Positions 1-10,492 are shown, counted from the first letter of the stretch. The stretch: DNA of 64,000 nucleotides from Sepiola atlantica (GCA_963556195.1 OY744551.1:7900754-7964753); one strand, 5' to 3'. The notes: generated by a model from the sequence alone, not told the origin. Program-made: numbers and translations.

Positions 1-160
1 CTCTCTCTCTCTCGCAATTTCCTATTCTCTTTCTGTCTCTTTCTTTCTCTCTTTCTGTCTCTCCAATTTCTCTTTTGCGTAGATTTTCTCTACATCTCTA
101 TTTTTATCTTTCTCTCTCTCTCTCTCATCTTTCCTCCCTCCTGTCTATTTTTATTTCTTT
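1..160. repeat. CT-rich microsatellite
   Basis: Imperfect (CT)n/(TTTCTC)n pyrimidine tract running off the left edge of the window. No gene seen here or in the AT-rich DNA up to about 1.3 kb, apart from a short (CA)n run at 461-500. Confidence 0.9.
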
Positions 161-459
161 CCCTCTTCTTGAAAAGTAATTTCATTAAAAAAAAAATAAA
201 AAAAAAAATTTTTTTTAAGTATTTCAAAATGGCTGTTATTTAATGCAATGACTTTTTTCTGCTTTTTTGTTTGTCGACGACCGACCGACAACGTAGAGAC
301 AGTGTACGTCTTTGTTTTTACTTGATGGACGCACACGCACGCAGACACACCTCCGCCAAACCCCATCTACAATTCCCTCCACCTACACCAAAAAAAGATG
401 TCATTGTTCCATCGAGTTATTGTCTGGCTAGCTATTCAAAATATTTTTCTTAGCCAGTG

Positions 460-460
<1 letters not shown>

Positions 461-500
<40 letters not shown>
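461..500. repeat. (CA)n microsatellite
   Basis: About twenty uninterrupted CA units. The flanking 500-1290 stretch is AT-rich with homopolymer runs and shows no recognisable gene. Confidence 0.95.
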
Positions 501-503
<3 letters not shown>

Positions 504-1291
504 ATTTTTCTTCCCATCATCTTTTAACTCCATGATTATCTCCGTTGTTTGTCAGTCTGTTGCAAGATGAAAGACTCCGTCTTAAGCATGCTAAGTGCTC
601 AAAAATAAGAAAACAATATGATTACGCACACGAATTGAAATAGTTTCTGGCAAAAAAAAAACAAGGTCTTGTATCAATCAAAATTGGTTTTAATTTTTTT
701 TTTTTTTAAATAACAGCTGTTTCTTCATAGCTATACAATCAGAGCATTAGTAATTACAAAATCTGAATCTTACAGACAAATGAATCTTCATATATACAGA
801 AAGAAACTACTCGCTACTGAAAATGTTCACCAAAAAAATCCGTTTTTCTTCGATCAAATAAACTTGCGCGATCCGCCATTTTTTTTTATTTTAGAGAAAC
901 GGCCTCGTTTCAAATTGAAATATCTGAAACAGTTATCTTTTCCTTTGACAAAAAGAAAAAAGGGGAAAAACAACAACCACCGGCCCTTATATAAGAAAAG
1001 AATAAAATTCTGACCCAGAAATACAATTCACTAGTCGATTATATATATATATGATTATATATATATGTATATTGATCACTGATGAGCCCCTCTCCTAAAA
1101 ATATCGTCGATATTTTTTCATAATTTTGCCTACGTTGTATATCAAGACGAGGCAAAAACAATTGTATGCAAATAAAAACTTTTTGGATGAACTTCTAGAA
1201 ATTTGCTCTGTTCGTAAACTAAGGTTTATTTAACATTAAAGTCAATAAGGAGCTCTAGTATATTGCTTTATTGAGCTATAACGTGAACCTG

Positions 1292-1335
<44 letters not shown>

Positions 1336-1374
1336 ATTTAGGCAGCATTTTCTAATTTATGCAAACATTTTTAA

Positions 1375-1595
1375 AAATAACAGAATTCGTCGGTTTAATA
1401 ATACCTTTTTTTTTCAATTTTTCTGATGGTCTTTTTGTATTAAAATAAAAATAATTAATTAATGTTCAATAGGTTTCACGAACGTTCGTGAAACGTATTT
1501 ATTATTTTCTTTTGATTTTAATACAAAAAAACATCAGAAAAATTGAAAAAATAAAAAAAGGTAGAATTAAACAGTCGAAGTCTGTTATTTCTAAC
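1375..1595. repeat. Foldback repeat centred on a perfect 22-bp palindrome
   Basis: Arms at about 1375-1470 and 1495-1592 are inverted copies: each contains the same CAATTTTTCTGATG block and a TTTTTGTATTAAAAT block, in opposite orientation. The centre, 1473-1494, is a perfect 22-bp palindrome with half-site GTTTCACGAAC. No coding content. Probably a non-autonomous foldback or miniature inverted-repeat element. Confidence 0.75.
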
Positions 1596-1861
1596 AATGT
1601 TGCATTATATATATATATATTACTTTATAGTTGCATTCCAACACTTATAGGAAAAATCAATCCAAAACAATAATTTTCATTTGTTCTTTCAATTTCTTCA
1701 TTTTCTTTTATAACTTGGCGAATACCTGTAGTTCTTCGTTTCAAAAACAAACATTACAAAAAAAAATTTTTTTTTCAAAATTTAATACTTTTTCTAAATC
1801 TTAGGCGCGTTTCACAGCAAAAAAAAACAATAGTTTTTCTTTGTGAGACGAAGAAGAAATA

Positions 1862-2024
1862 CAATTATAATAATAAAGTAGAGAAAGTCTAGGAATCTCC
1901 CTTCTGTGAGAAAGAGGCTGTAGGGAAGAGAAGAACCCCCCCTCACAAGATTGTGAAATTGATTTTGTATTCTGTCAAGATGAGAAACAGTGCTCAGAGT
2001 TGTACCTCCCAGATATGGTAGCAA
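1862..2024 (-). pseudogene. LINE reverse transcriptase C-terminal fragment
   Basis: The minus-strand translation contains GGTTLSTVSHLDRIQNQFHN, which lines up with WGGAALSILSCLDIIQNRLR in the better preserved LINE at 50.5 kb. The downstream block corresponding to RRDVASLSL is out of frame. This is a short decayed piece of the region after the reverse transcriptase core of a CR1/L2/Jockey-type non-LTR retrotransposon. The family assignment is inference from the peptide pattern. Confidence 0.65.
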
Positions 2025-2329
2025 GGACGAATCTGGCTGCTCAAAAACGTCTCAAAACGATCCCCTCACTGCCGGTGCTAATAGATCTTGACTTTGGATC
2101 ATTGGGTAATTACGTATCGATCTTGGAATAAATACATGTGCGCGTTTTGGGAAAGAAAAACGATCCAAAAGATTGTTTTCTAGTGTAAGTTTCCGATTTT
2201 CTTTAGATATTTTCCGGATTTTTGTTTCTGATAAATCCTTCTCCTTGAAGATTCAAGATATGCTTGAAAACCTTGACTGTCTGGACAATTAAAGAAACAC
2301 CTTTTCTCTTCTTCTCTGCATTCTCAATC

Positions 2330-2585
2330 TCCCCCTCTCTCTCACTCACACACAGACGTGATGTTGCTAGTCTCAGTCTTTTCTATAAATACTATTATGC
2401 CACGTCTGATCTATTCCCTGCTTCCTTTGTTACAGCTCGTTTGACTCGTTGGTCTAGTGGTCTTCATTAATTCGCTGTTTTCATACCTTATTATAATACA
2501 GCTCCCTAATCCAGTAGCTTATTTCCAAGAACTGTAGACTTGTGAAACTCTCTTCCTGCTGACTGTTTTCATCCTACCTATAGCT
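2330..2585 (+). pseudogene. LINE ORF2 C-terminal fragment
   Basis: Contains RRDVASLSLFYKYYY, the peptide typical of the C-terminus of CR1/Jockey-like LINE polyproteins, followed out of frame by traces of the FPRTVDLWNSLPA block. Stops and shifts interrupt it. The LINE 3' end at 2738-2786 probably belongs to the same insertion. Confidence 0.7.
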
Positions 2586-2730
2586 TTGGTTTTTTCAAGA
2601 CTTAGACCAATAGGCATCTTCTATCTTTGCAATAATCATATTTTGTTTTTCCTCTTACTTATAGACGTTGTCTTTTCAAGACTAAGGCCAATAGACATCT
2701 CGTGTCTTTGCGATAATCATCTTTCGTTAT
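2566..2730 (+). repeat. Two-copy 80-bp tandem duplication in LINE tail
   Basis: Two adjacent diverged copies of an approximately 80-bp unit. Each carries TTTTCAAGACT, then CCAATAG, then a CTTTGC/CTTTGCGATAATCAT block. They sit between LINE coding remnants and the LINE 3' end. Confidence 0.7.
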
Positions 2731-2737
2731 TGTTAGC

Positions 2738-2786
2738 TCTTTACATCAAGTGGCTTCATGTCTTGTCTGGAACGATTTCTATTTAA
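2738..2786 (+). mobile_element. LINE 3' end
   Basis: The block ACATCAAGTGGCTTCATG followed by a CTTGTCTGGAACGA-type sequence is repeated in reverse orientation at 13371-13420 and 63953-63993. In all three places it abuts simple sequence. It follows LINE coding remnants here, so it is read as the LINE 3' terminus. Confidence 0.65.
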
Positions 2787-2869
2787 AAAAAAAACAGCTG
2801 TTAAAATGAATCTTTTTGCTGGAAAATAAGAATATCATCGTTAGAATCTGTTTTTCTGTTGTGTAATTA

Positions 2870-3600
2870 TATTCCATGATAAATGCCATTTATTGTCATT
2901 AAGGGTATGCGAGCACAACAGGGCTATGTATTTTACTGGTAGGAATTTTTCTTCAGCGCACCTCACACACTTCATCCACTCATGCATAGAGATTTATACT
3001 GTAGTGATGTGATAATGAAATGGTTTGGTTGATATGTAGTCATACCCTTAATGACAATAAAAGTGTAAAAATTTGGGAATTTCCTTGCTTTTTTACATTT
3101 AGTGTATATGAATTTTCATCTTAACCCTATTAAGGGCATATGATTTCAGTATACTGACATTTATCATGGAATGTCACTACTTTTGTAAAGACTATGCCTC
3201 AATACAATGCCTTCTCATAAGGTTTTTTAGAATTTTCTGGAAAACTAAGGTATATGGTAAACTGAAATTAAAATGCCATCAACTAGACCCTAGAACCTCT
3301 ATCTCTGCCAAAAATCAGTTGAATCCATCAAATAGTTGATTAGATACAGGGTGGCACATGCGTGCGTACGTACGTACGTACACACAGATAACATGATTTC
3401 ATGCCTGACCTTTCTGGATCTCTGGGTTGCCTTGACTAATGATGCTGAAATTCTACACACTTATAGAACCTATCAAATAAAAATGTTGTGCAAAGTTTTA
3501 ACTAATTTGGTTTATTGGTTTTTGAGTTATGATTGATCAAAGAAATGAGATTTCCAGCATAGGCCATTCGTGTAGTCTATTAAGGGATAGAGTGCTCTCG
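2870..3600 (+). repeat. Dispersed foldback repeat, copy 1
   Basis: About 700 bp shared with 37549-38315 and 42918-42970. Inverted arms surround CATACCCTTAATGACAATAAA. The left arm is shortened by an internal deletion relative to the 37.5-kb copy. The sequence continues through GAGATTTCCAGCATAGG (3547-3563), giving the uninterrupted target site for the LTR retrotransposon found in the other copy. No coding capacity. Confidence 0.85.
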
Positions 3601-3660
3601 CGCCTCCCTTGATTGACTAGGTGAATCCTTGCCTCGGCGTTGCCGGGGAAAATTGAAGAG
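3600..3660 (+). repeat. CCCG/GTTGC dispersed repeat, 5' block
   Basis: The GGCGTTGCCGGGG-type motif after a TTGACTAG start resembles the heads of the elements at 7.13, 14.27, 23.2, 52.87, 57.6 and 61.75 kb. Confidence 0.5.
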
Positions 3661-4167
3661 ACCAAAAATCGCAACTCTCAGAAGTAAATTGACCGGAATT
3701 GACCGAAAAGACTCTTTAGCAAAAAATGCTTAGCCTTTAACCACGATATAAAAAATACTTGTAAAAATTATTTGTGTGGGGAGATACTCACTGACTTGTT
3801 TGTTTGGCCGCAGTGTGTATTGGGTGTGGGGTAATTTACAATTTAAGCGAAGAATAAAATTGTTGGCGTGTTTACGACAGAACCGAAATGCATTATGGTG
3901 GAATTTAATTTTGTAATGAGATTAATGTGGGCAAGGAGGTACTTAATGACTTGTTTGCTTGGCCGCGGTTTGTGTGTCTCTTAAGGGAGGGATTTTATTT
4001 TTATTTACAATTTAATAAAATGACCGATTTAGCAAAGGAAAAAAAACGGGAAGGAAAGGCTGAAACAAAACGAACAGAGAAAGAAAGGCAGTGGCTAGAC
4101 ATGCCGTTAATCTATTTGGTTTGCCCGAATCCACTATAAACCCTTCGGTTATTCCGAAACGAAGATG

Positions 4168-4215
4168 TAATGCCTTGGAAGATTCTATACTTTGATCCTA
4201 GCCTGAAGACCGGAT
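4168..4215 (-). pseudogene. Degenerate U2 snRNA-like 5' fragment
   Basis: The minus strand reads GGCTAGGATCAAAGTATAGA, recognisable against the U2 5' region (GGCTAAGATCAAGTGTAGTA). It is heavily diverged. It could be a remnant of the U2-headed SINE family or of a U2 retropseudogene. Confidence 0.45.
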
Positions 4216-4244
4216 GTTTCTCCGGTGACAATGCTCGAGTTTTT

Positions 4245-4740
4245 TTTAGGGGGGGGGGGGCACTTCTGCATTTCAACCGTCACTTGGACTTAATAATTGA
4301 AGAGTTCCATTCATTCCACCGAGTCAACCGGAAGTCTATTTTCTCGAAGAAAAAACAACACAGGCCGTATAAGACGACAACTTTGGGTATTTGGAAAAAA
4401 AAAATCAAACATCCCAAAATTATATAAATATATGAAAAAAAAACAATGTTGACTGTTGGATTTTCGTTTTAAATTATAAATTTTCGTTTTAAAAGATCAC
4501 TGTTGACTATTTTGAGAGTCTTAATTCATACAATAAAAAACATTTTTATTATTTTTATAAATTTTAAATTATTAAATAAATATTTTCATATTCAATAACG
4601 ATACATTGTTCGCTGTTAATATTGTCATTTTGAATAAAAACATCTAATTCGGTTACTTCCGGTTGGTTGTCTGCCCCTGCCTTCAAAAGAGGAAAGCGAA
4701 TTAAGTCCAAGTGACGGTTGAAATGCAAAAGTGCCTTTTT
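4245..4740. repeat. Foldback repeat
   Basis: The block around 4258-4300 (TTTCAACCGTCACTTGGACT) is present inverted at 4697-4735, and CAACCGGAAGT (about 4328) is inverted near 4655. The spacer is AT-rich and non-coding. A run of G lies at the left arm. Confidence 0.75.
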
Positions 4741-4821
4741 CTTTTTTTCTTTTTTAAATTATAACAACAACATTCCACTATCTTCTCTGAATGGATTTGC
4801 CAAAACTTCTTTTTCTATGAC

Positions 4822-4822
<1 letters not shown>

Positions 4823-4858
<36 letters not shown>
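4823..4858 (+). repeat. Poly-T run of 36
   Basis: Uninterrupted homopolymer; assembled length may be unreliable. Confidence 0.9.
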
Positions 4859-4864
<6 letters not shown>

Positions 4865-5101
4865 CATTAAATTGTGGCGAGTTTATATTTGTTCAGCCGA
4901 CGAACATTAAAACGAAACCCTCAAACGTAAAGAGTCCATCTGTTTTTAGGGTTGCAAGAATTTGTTTTATAGAAATTACTGTCGTTTTTTTTCCTCTCGT
5001 GTTGTTTATATAACTTTCCGCCGGATGATAAGACTCGTATGTGGTCTTCGCTCGCAGTACGTTTTTGCAACTACCTTAATTAGCACCAACATAGGAAATC
5101 A

Positions 5102-5102
<1 letters not shown>

Positions 5103-5160
<58 letters not shown>
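5103..5160. repeat. (TA)n microsatellite and flanking duplicated block
   Basis: Perfect (TA)n. The 50 bp after it, starting TGAAAAGTCACACATTGAAG, recurs at 5483-5535 and is again next to TA-rich sequence. This suggests a duplicated (TA)n-flanked element end. Confidence 0.85.
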
Positions 5161-5163
<3 letters not shown>

Positions 5164-5559
5164 TGAAAAGTCACACATTGAAGCGTTGCTGAAATGGCAA
5201 TAATAAGGAGAATATTTATAATAAAAAAATATTTTGAAAACCTGGACAACGCAAATTATTTGTTTTTTAAATAAACTATTAATTTACTTTAAAAACTTGA
5301 ACACTTTCGGTGATATACACCCTTGTCAAAAGTATAAGCATATTTTTTTCTCTACTTTTTTCGTTTAATCCTTCTTGATTGAGACATATTTATCGCAGTC
5401 GAGTTTAAATTAGTCTTGATGCTATCGACGATTAATGTTGATGTGTCGCTGTGTTGCACGCGGTTACGTGAATAAGGTAGTTTGAAAAGTCACACATTGA
5501 AGCGTTGGTGAAATGGCAATAATAAGAATATATATATATATATTTAGCAGCATCTTCTC

Positions 5560-5830
5560 TTGCAGACAAGTATTGTTGAATATAAGAGACAACTTTGGTA
5601 GATCCTTTCAATAGTCCGAATCAGGATCTTAGTTTTGGAGGGGAATTGTCTGTACCTGATTAACTTCATTCCCCTGAAGATGGATCCGGATGGGTCTGAA
5701 AGTACTTGGGAGACAAATCTAAACTATGGCAAATTCATCAGCCAATTCCCCTCCGGAACTAAAATCCTGATTCGGACTATTGAAATGATCTCTAGCAAAG
5801 GATATCTAGACATGAGTTGTCTCTTATATT

Positions 5831-5855
<25 letters not shown>
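5560..5855. mobile_element. Foldback element carrying a hammerhead motif
   Basis: Inverted arms at about 5577-5648 and 5741-5840 share AGTTGTCTCTTATATTCAAC and the CCGAATCAGGAT / ATCCTGATTCGG blocks. The loop (5650-5740) holds the hammerhead-like motif listed separately. A (TA)n run follows directly. No protein coding, so presumably non-autonomous. Confidence 0.75.
5669..5712 (+). ncRNA. Hammerhead ribozyme-like motif
   Basis: Core box CTGAAGA (5674-5680), then helix II GATCC/GGGTC with a GGAT loop, then GAA (5698-5700). Helix III is the self-complementary AGTACT and the predicted cleavage is after T5707. Helix I is TTCCC (5669-5673) with GGGAG (5708-5712), one G-U pair. There are extra nucleotides beside helix II. 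The core follows the known hammerhead consensus (CUGANGA, GAA, UH); activity is inferred. Confidence 0.65.
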
Positions 5856-5884
<29 letters not shown>

Positions 5885-6085
5885 CTAGAAAAATAGTATA
5901 CATAACCCATACATACATGTATATACGCATACACACTTAAAAGATACATGCACATATACATACACACACAACATAAATATACATAAAATCATTATATATG
6001 CACGCAGACAACATACACACACATACACATGTGTATACAGACAGTTGTATGGATGCACACACATACATACATATGTACACAAACA
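5838..6085. repeat. (TA)n followed by CA/CATA-rich low complexity
   Basis: Perfect (TA)n at about 5838-5882, then ACATACA/CACACA-rich sequence to about 6085. The 6085-6390 stretch is unique-looking AT-rich DNA with no recognisable feature. Confidence 0.85.
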
Positions 6086-6394
6086 TCGATATTTCTATAA
6101 CTAAAACTAAGGTGTTTATATCATTTATTATTGCTCCTGTCTATCTCAGTTCAATTTGCTTACATTTATACCTGCTCTAGTATTAATACAAGGAACAAGA
6201 TAAGTACCATAAAGACAAGCAAACGAATTAGGTATAGCGTATGTAATTGCAATAGTTAATTCTCTATATAAACAAGTGATAACTATGAGGAAGTACCAAA
6301 ATCATATCATTATAGCGTGAGGTGTAGTGATTTTGGATAATATAGATTACTGAAGTGCAAAAATATAAAGACATCAGAATTTTAAATTTTAAAA

Positions 6395-6770
6395 ATAAAA
6401 TTAGATTTTAAAAAAATAATAATATAAAAAATATTTTTAAAATAAAATAAAAATAAAAACATAAAAAAATAATATAAAAAATATTTTTAAAATAAAATAA
6501 AAATAAAAACATAAAAAAATAATATAAAAAATATTTTTAAAATAAAATAAAAATAAAAACATAAAAAAATAATATAAAAAAATATTTTTAAAATAAAATA
6601 AAAATAAAAACATAAAAAAATAATATAAAATTATTTTTAAAAATAAATAAAAATAAAAACACAAACAAATAATATAAAAAATATTTTTAAAAAATAAATA
6701 AATAAAAAATATTTTTTTAAATAAATAAATAAAAAATAAATAAATAAATAAAATAAAATAAAATAAAGAA
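6395..6770 (+). repeat. A-rich minisatellite, about 50-bp unit
   Basis: Five to six tandem copies of an A/T-only unit built from AATATAAAAAATATTTTTAA and AAATAAAAATAAAAACATAA, degrading rightwards into (AAAT)n. Confidence 0.9.
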
Positions 6771-6925
6771 TAAAAATTGAGTAGGCCTTATACTAACAAT
6801 GAAGTAAAGGTCAATCAGGTCAAAATAATAATTAAATTACAATGTGACGTGATAGTAGTTATTCGTAATCTAAAGTCTGCTTAGTGTGTGTTCCTTGAAA
6901 TGTTTGCAGTTTAAACTTATTTGAT

Positions 6926-6969
6926 CTGAAGAGGTTGACTCTCTGTGAAGAGTACAATCGAAACATGTG
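6926..6969 (+). ncRNA. Hammerhead-like motif, family shared with 44.3 kb
   Basis: CTGAAGA (6926-6932), helix II GGTTG/CAATC, then GAA and helix III ACATGT. The 44.3-kb minus-strand relative has GATTG/CAACC, so each copy carries one substitution against a common fully paired ancestor. Helix I and the base before cleavage are not convincing here, so it is probably degenerate. A (TA)n run lies about 20 bp downstream. Confidence 0.5.
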
Positions 6970-7081
6970 TGTATGTGTGTATATATATATATATATATAT
7001 GAAAAAATATAGTATTTTGATTTTAATAAAAATATCTTCATCTAACACATGGTTTTTTGAAGGCATTGTCTTCTTTCTTTA

Positions 7082-7083
<2 letters not shown>

Positions 7084-7130
<47 letters not shown>

Positions 7131-7170
7131 TACTAGAAAAATACCCGTCTCCGGACGGGGACAAATAAAT
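7084..7170. repeat. (TA)n with CCCG-type repeat head
   Basis: (TA)n at 7084-7126 followed by ACTAG and the palindromic CCCGTCTCCGGACGGGG core. Same arrangement as the elements at 14.27, 23.2, 52.87, 57.6 and 61.75 kb. Confidence 0.7.
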
Positions 7171-7514
7171 AAATATACCGTTCGTTTTTAATTTTAATGT
7201 GTTTTTCTTTCTTTGTTGACTATGGTACGGTTTCGATATCACCGTCTCCCAAAATGCTAAAGTTTACAACAAAAAACAAACAATGTGCCCACGTGACTAA
7301 CCCTTGTTTCCTAGAATACATATTCCATGATTCCTAATGGTACTTTCAATAGATAAGGATTTTACCGAGCCGATATACACCATTAACGTACACGCGCGCA
7401 TGCATCAATCCTTTTAAAAATGTCTGTCAACAACAGCAGCTGAAGAGAGCCGGATGGCTAAGTCCTTCTGTGCTTGAAACCGACGGTACGAATATCGTAC
7501 TAATTTTTTCTGTA

Positions 7515-7560
<46 letters not shown>
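7170..7560. other. No gene seen; AT-rich DNA ending in (TA)n
   Basis: Contains a possible tRNA-like stretch at about 7446-7500 with weak A/B-box resemblance, then (TA)n at 7519-7560. No confident feature. Confidence 0.4.
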
Positions 7561-7561
<1 letters not shown>

Positions 7562-7629
7562 CATTAGATAAAGTGAAAGAATAAAATGAGATGCGAATCA
7601 AATTTTATTACAATTCAATGTTCAAGCAA

Positions 7630-7690
7630 AGAAAATAAAAATCCTTAACTCATGAGTTTTCAAAAAACATCTTCTCAGAGGACCATTACC
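7630..7690 (-). ncRNA. Broken hammerhead motif (left arm)
   Basis: The minus strand keeps CCTCTGAG and the AACTCATGAGTT helix III followed by AAGGA, but bases are lost in the CTGANGA box compared with the arms at 8.59 and 9.25 kb. Likely inactive. Confidence 0.55.
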
Positions 7691-8586
7691 GCAATGACAT
7701 TACTGCAGGTAATAAAATGAAACTTTGAAAATATAAAAAAAAATATGAAATACATAAAGGTATATAAAACATCAAATATATCGGCCCAAAACACATTTTT
7801 TGTTAAACCTGTACAGTTCATCCAAGTCATAAAGTTCAAAACAGTTTCAAGAAAGATGTCAAATAAGTCGATTAAAAATAATCCAAGTGGTGAATGGTAG
7901 TCCAAAAACGAAAAAGTTATCCAGGTGGGAAATTTGTTTGCTATCGATGCCTTATTGAAGAGCCATGTTTTTTGTTTTTTTTTTATTTGTCGCGCTGTCT
8001 ACATGGTTTGCGGGAGCTTGTGTCATAGAGGATTACCTTCGAATATTATTTTTCACTGGAGTAACTTCATCGGGCCCGGAAGAAAATAATGGCCGAAAAT
8101 ATCAGGTCAACTTAATATCGTTCGAATTGACCTTAGCGGCACTTGCATCTAACCAGGAAGTTATAATTTGCCCAACTCCTATCAGCTCATAAGAACCCTT
8201 AATTGGTCATCATAATATTCAACACCGAGTGAGTTTTCTGAATTTTTCAGATGATTTTGTTTTTTCTATCGTTTTATTAATTTGCATACACCCTGAATAC
8301 ATTTTTCACTGTCATCTTCTGCATCGTAGCAAAAAAAAAATTCCCACCTGGATAACTTTTTCGTTTTTGGACTACCATTCACCAGCTGGATTGTTTTTTA
8401 ATCAACCTCTTTGACATCTTTCTTGAAACTGTTTTAAACTTTGACTTGGATGAACTGTATATGTTTAACAAAAAGTGTGTTTTGGGTCGATATATTTGAT
8501 GTTTTTTATACTTATATGTATTTTATATATTTTGTCTTTTTTCAAAGTTTAATTTTATTACCTGCAGTAATGTCATTGCAAAAATG

Positions 8587-8632
8587 GTCCTCTGAGGAGA
8601 AGATTTTCTTTGAAAACGCATGAGTTAAGGAC
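8587..8632 (+). ncRNA. Hammerhead ribozyme-like motif (right arm)
   Basis: Helix I GTCCT (8587-8591) pairs with AGGAC (8628-8632). CTGAGGA is at 8592-8598. Helix II is GAAGA/TCTTT with a TTT loop and one G-U pair, and GAA is at 8612-8614. Helix III is AACGC/GAGTT with one mismatch, and predicted cleavage is after A8627. All conserved core positions are present. Activity untested. Confidence 0.7.
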
Positions 8633-8989
8633 TTTTTATTATATTTGCTTGAACATTGAATGCTAATAAAATTTGATTCGCACCTTATTTTATTCTTTCA
8701 CTTTATCTAATGCTATTAATGCTCTATAATCCAGTATATTGAGCTTCATTTTCATCCGGATGTTCATTAATTAGTTATATTTTTATATCTTTTGTTGGAT
8801 TAACCTCATATATATATATATATATATATATATGAAGCAATCCAACAAAAATTTGCTCAATTCGGATTTAACGGGTTTTCTAATTAAACAACGAATTTGG
8901 ATTTGACTTGGGTTGCACATGTCGGGATTTCGGAACTTTGATTGGACTTTTTGTATTATTTTGATTGATTTATTTATCATTAACATTGA

Positions 8990-9365
8990 ATATGGACATA
9001 TTTCGCGACTGGATAACTTTGCCGGCCCCTTCAATTTCACGTATTTTGACTGCTGTTTGTATCTTGGAGTAATGTCCTTCCTGATTATGCTTCCCAACTT
9101 GTATGACCTGGATGGACTGTATGGATTCAACAAAAGTATGTTTTTGGATTGATATGTTTGATGTTATGTATTTTTATGTATTTGTGTATATAATTTTATA
9201 TATTTTCAAAGCGTAATTTTATTGCCTGTAGTAGTATAACTGCGGTAATGGTCCTCTGAAGAGAAGAATTATCTTTGAAAACTCATGAGCTAAGGACTTA
9301 AGGATGCTTTGCATGAACTTTGAATTCTAATAAAATTTGATTGACACCTTATTTTATTACTTCAT
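8990..9365 (+). mobile_element. Half copy of the 7.56-8.71 kb foldback element
   Basis: Shares the right-arm sequence from CTGGATAACTTT through the hammerhead block and the AATAAAATTTGATT terminus. Only one arm is present. A region of mixed (TA)n and GATATA runs (9385-9475) follows. Confidence 0.75.
9251..9297 (+). ncRNA. Hammerhead ribozyme-like motif
   Basis: Helix I is GTCCT/AGGAC, perfect over 5 bp. CTGAAGA is at 9256-9262. Helix II is GAAGA/TCTTT with an ATTA loop, and GAA is at 9277-9279. Helix III is AACTC/GAGCT with one mismatch, and predicted cleavage is after A9292. It differs from the 8.59-kb copy at position 7 of the box (A for G), which the hammerhead consensus allows. Confidence 0.7.
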
Positions 9366-9384
9366 TTTATATTATAATATTATA

Positions 9385-9399
9385 TGATATATATATATA

Positions 9400-9440
<41 letters not shown>

Positions 9441-9475
9441 ATATATATATATATATGATATATATATATATATAA
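9385..9475. repeat. (TA)n with GATATA interruptions
   Basis: Simple sequence. The 9475-10020 interval is AT-rich with no recognisable gene. Confidence 0.9.
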
Positions 9476-10077
9476 AATTAAGCTGAATTCCAGTGACCAA
9501 GTGTGTATTCACTCTTCAAACTTTGGTACTTTTTGACAGACTGTTTCGCCCATAAACGAACAGCCTAATGTACATACATACAAAAATGACTGAGAAAATG
9601 ATGCGTAAACATTAATTAAAAAAATAGTCATATAAAATCATGGAATGATGCCAGTAATTCTATTTTTCATATATAAATTATCATTTCTGATGACCTTAAG
9701 AAAATAAAACCAACGTTCACTTTTTTTTATTACAGAATACCGAATTTCGGCTCGAATTCATTTCAGGTGGCGGGCTAAGTCTGAGGGGATTGTCTGACTT
9801 GCTATTTGCTTTCTCGCTTCCCCGCATCACTTGAAATGGATTCGTCCAAGGCCTAGGAAAAAAACATGTTTTTCTCGCTAATTTTTCGTGACGGGATGAA
9901 AGTACATATATTTATATATAAATTTATAGATAAATAATAAGCTTAGGCAATTTAATGTTCGTACTATGTTATCACCTCGACACCCTTTTTTGAAGATGGG
10001 ATCGTCCAATCGCCAAAGATGTCATTTTAAAAATGTAACTTCGAAAAATGTCGCTGTTGTGTCGAATGTAAAACTAA

Positions 10078-10130
10078 ATACACTTTCTTGCTCTTCAAGC
10101 TAGGATCAAAGTGCAGTGTCAGTTCTCTCC
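10078..10130 (+). pseudogene. Diverged U2 snRNA-like 5' fragment
   Basis: Reads TTCTTGCTCTTCAAGCTAGG then ATCAAAGTGCAGTGTCAG, collinear with the U2 5' end (TTCTCGGCCTTTTGGCTAAG then ATCAAGTGTAGTATCTG) with several changes. It lies opposite a second U2-like fragment at 10448-10490 on the other strand. Confidence 0.5.
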
Positions 10131-10447
10131 AAAAATAGTACAATAACATTGTGGGGTCTCCGTTCCTGACGACGTCATAAAATAATAATATATTACAAAC
10201 TGATTTTAGAGGTAGACCCCTATAAAAAGAAACTATATAAACTAATTTAGTTAAATCAGCATGCTTCAGTTTGAATGAAAGTTGTACGATTTTCTTGGGG
10301 TCTGTATTCGCGCTGGACATCTATAGAAGGGTAATATGCCGCAAGTTTCTACAAAAGTTTGTGTGTTGGTCGGAAAGCTCGAGAGGAATAAGTTGAAGAG
10401 TTCCAACCAATTTCTCTCAAGCTGGAGATCCGGTCCGAACCGGGCCA

Positions 10448-10492
10448 TCCATATACTACACTTTGATATCAACCAAAAGAGCGAGAAGTGAG
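10448..10492 (-). pseudogene. U2 snRNA-like 5' fragment
   Basis: The minus strand reads CACTTCTCGCTCTTTTGG then TTGATATCAAAGTGTAGTAT, close to U2 positions of about 4-40, including the branch-point-pairing GTAGTA. What follows does not match the U2-SINE body, so this may be a separate derivative. Confidence 0.6.

Larger units (their letters stand above)
7561..8713. mobile_element. 1.15-kb foldback element with terminal hammerhead motifs
   Basis: Terminal inverted repeats: GCATTAGATAAAG at 7561 and CTTTATCTAATGC ending at 8713. The arms, about 370 bp each (7561-7930 and 8340-8713), are clear inverted copies. The central 400 bp is single copy here and non-coding. Each arm contains a hammerhead-type block pointing outward: intact on the plus strand at 8587-8632, and with a damaged CTGANGA box on the minus strand near 7630-7690. 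A (TA)n run borders the left end. A third half-copy lies at about 9000-9365. Confidence 0.85.
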
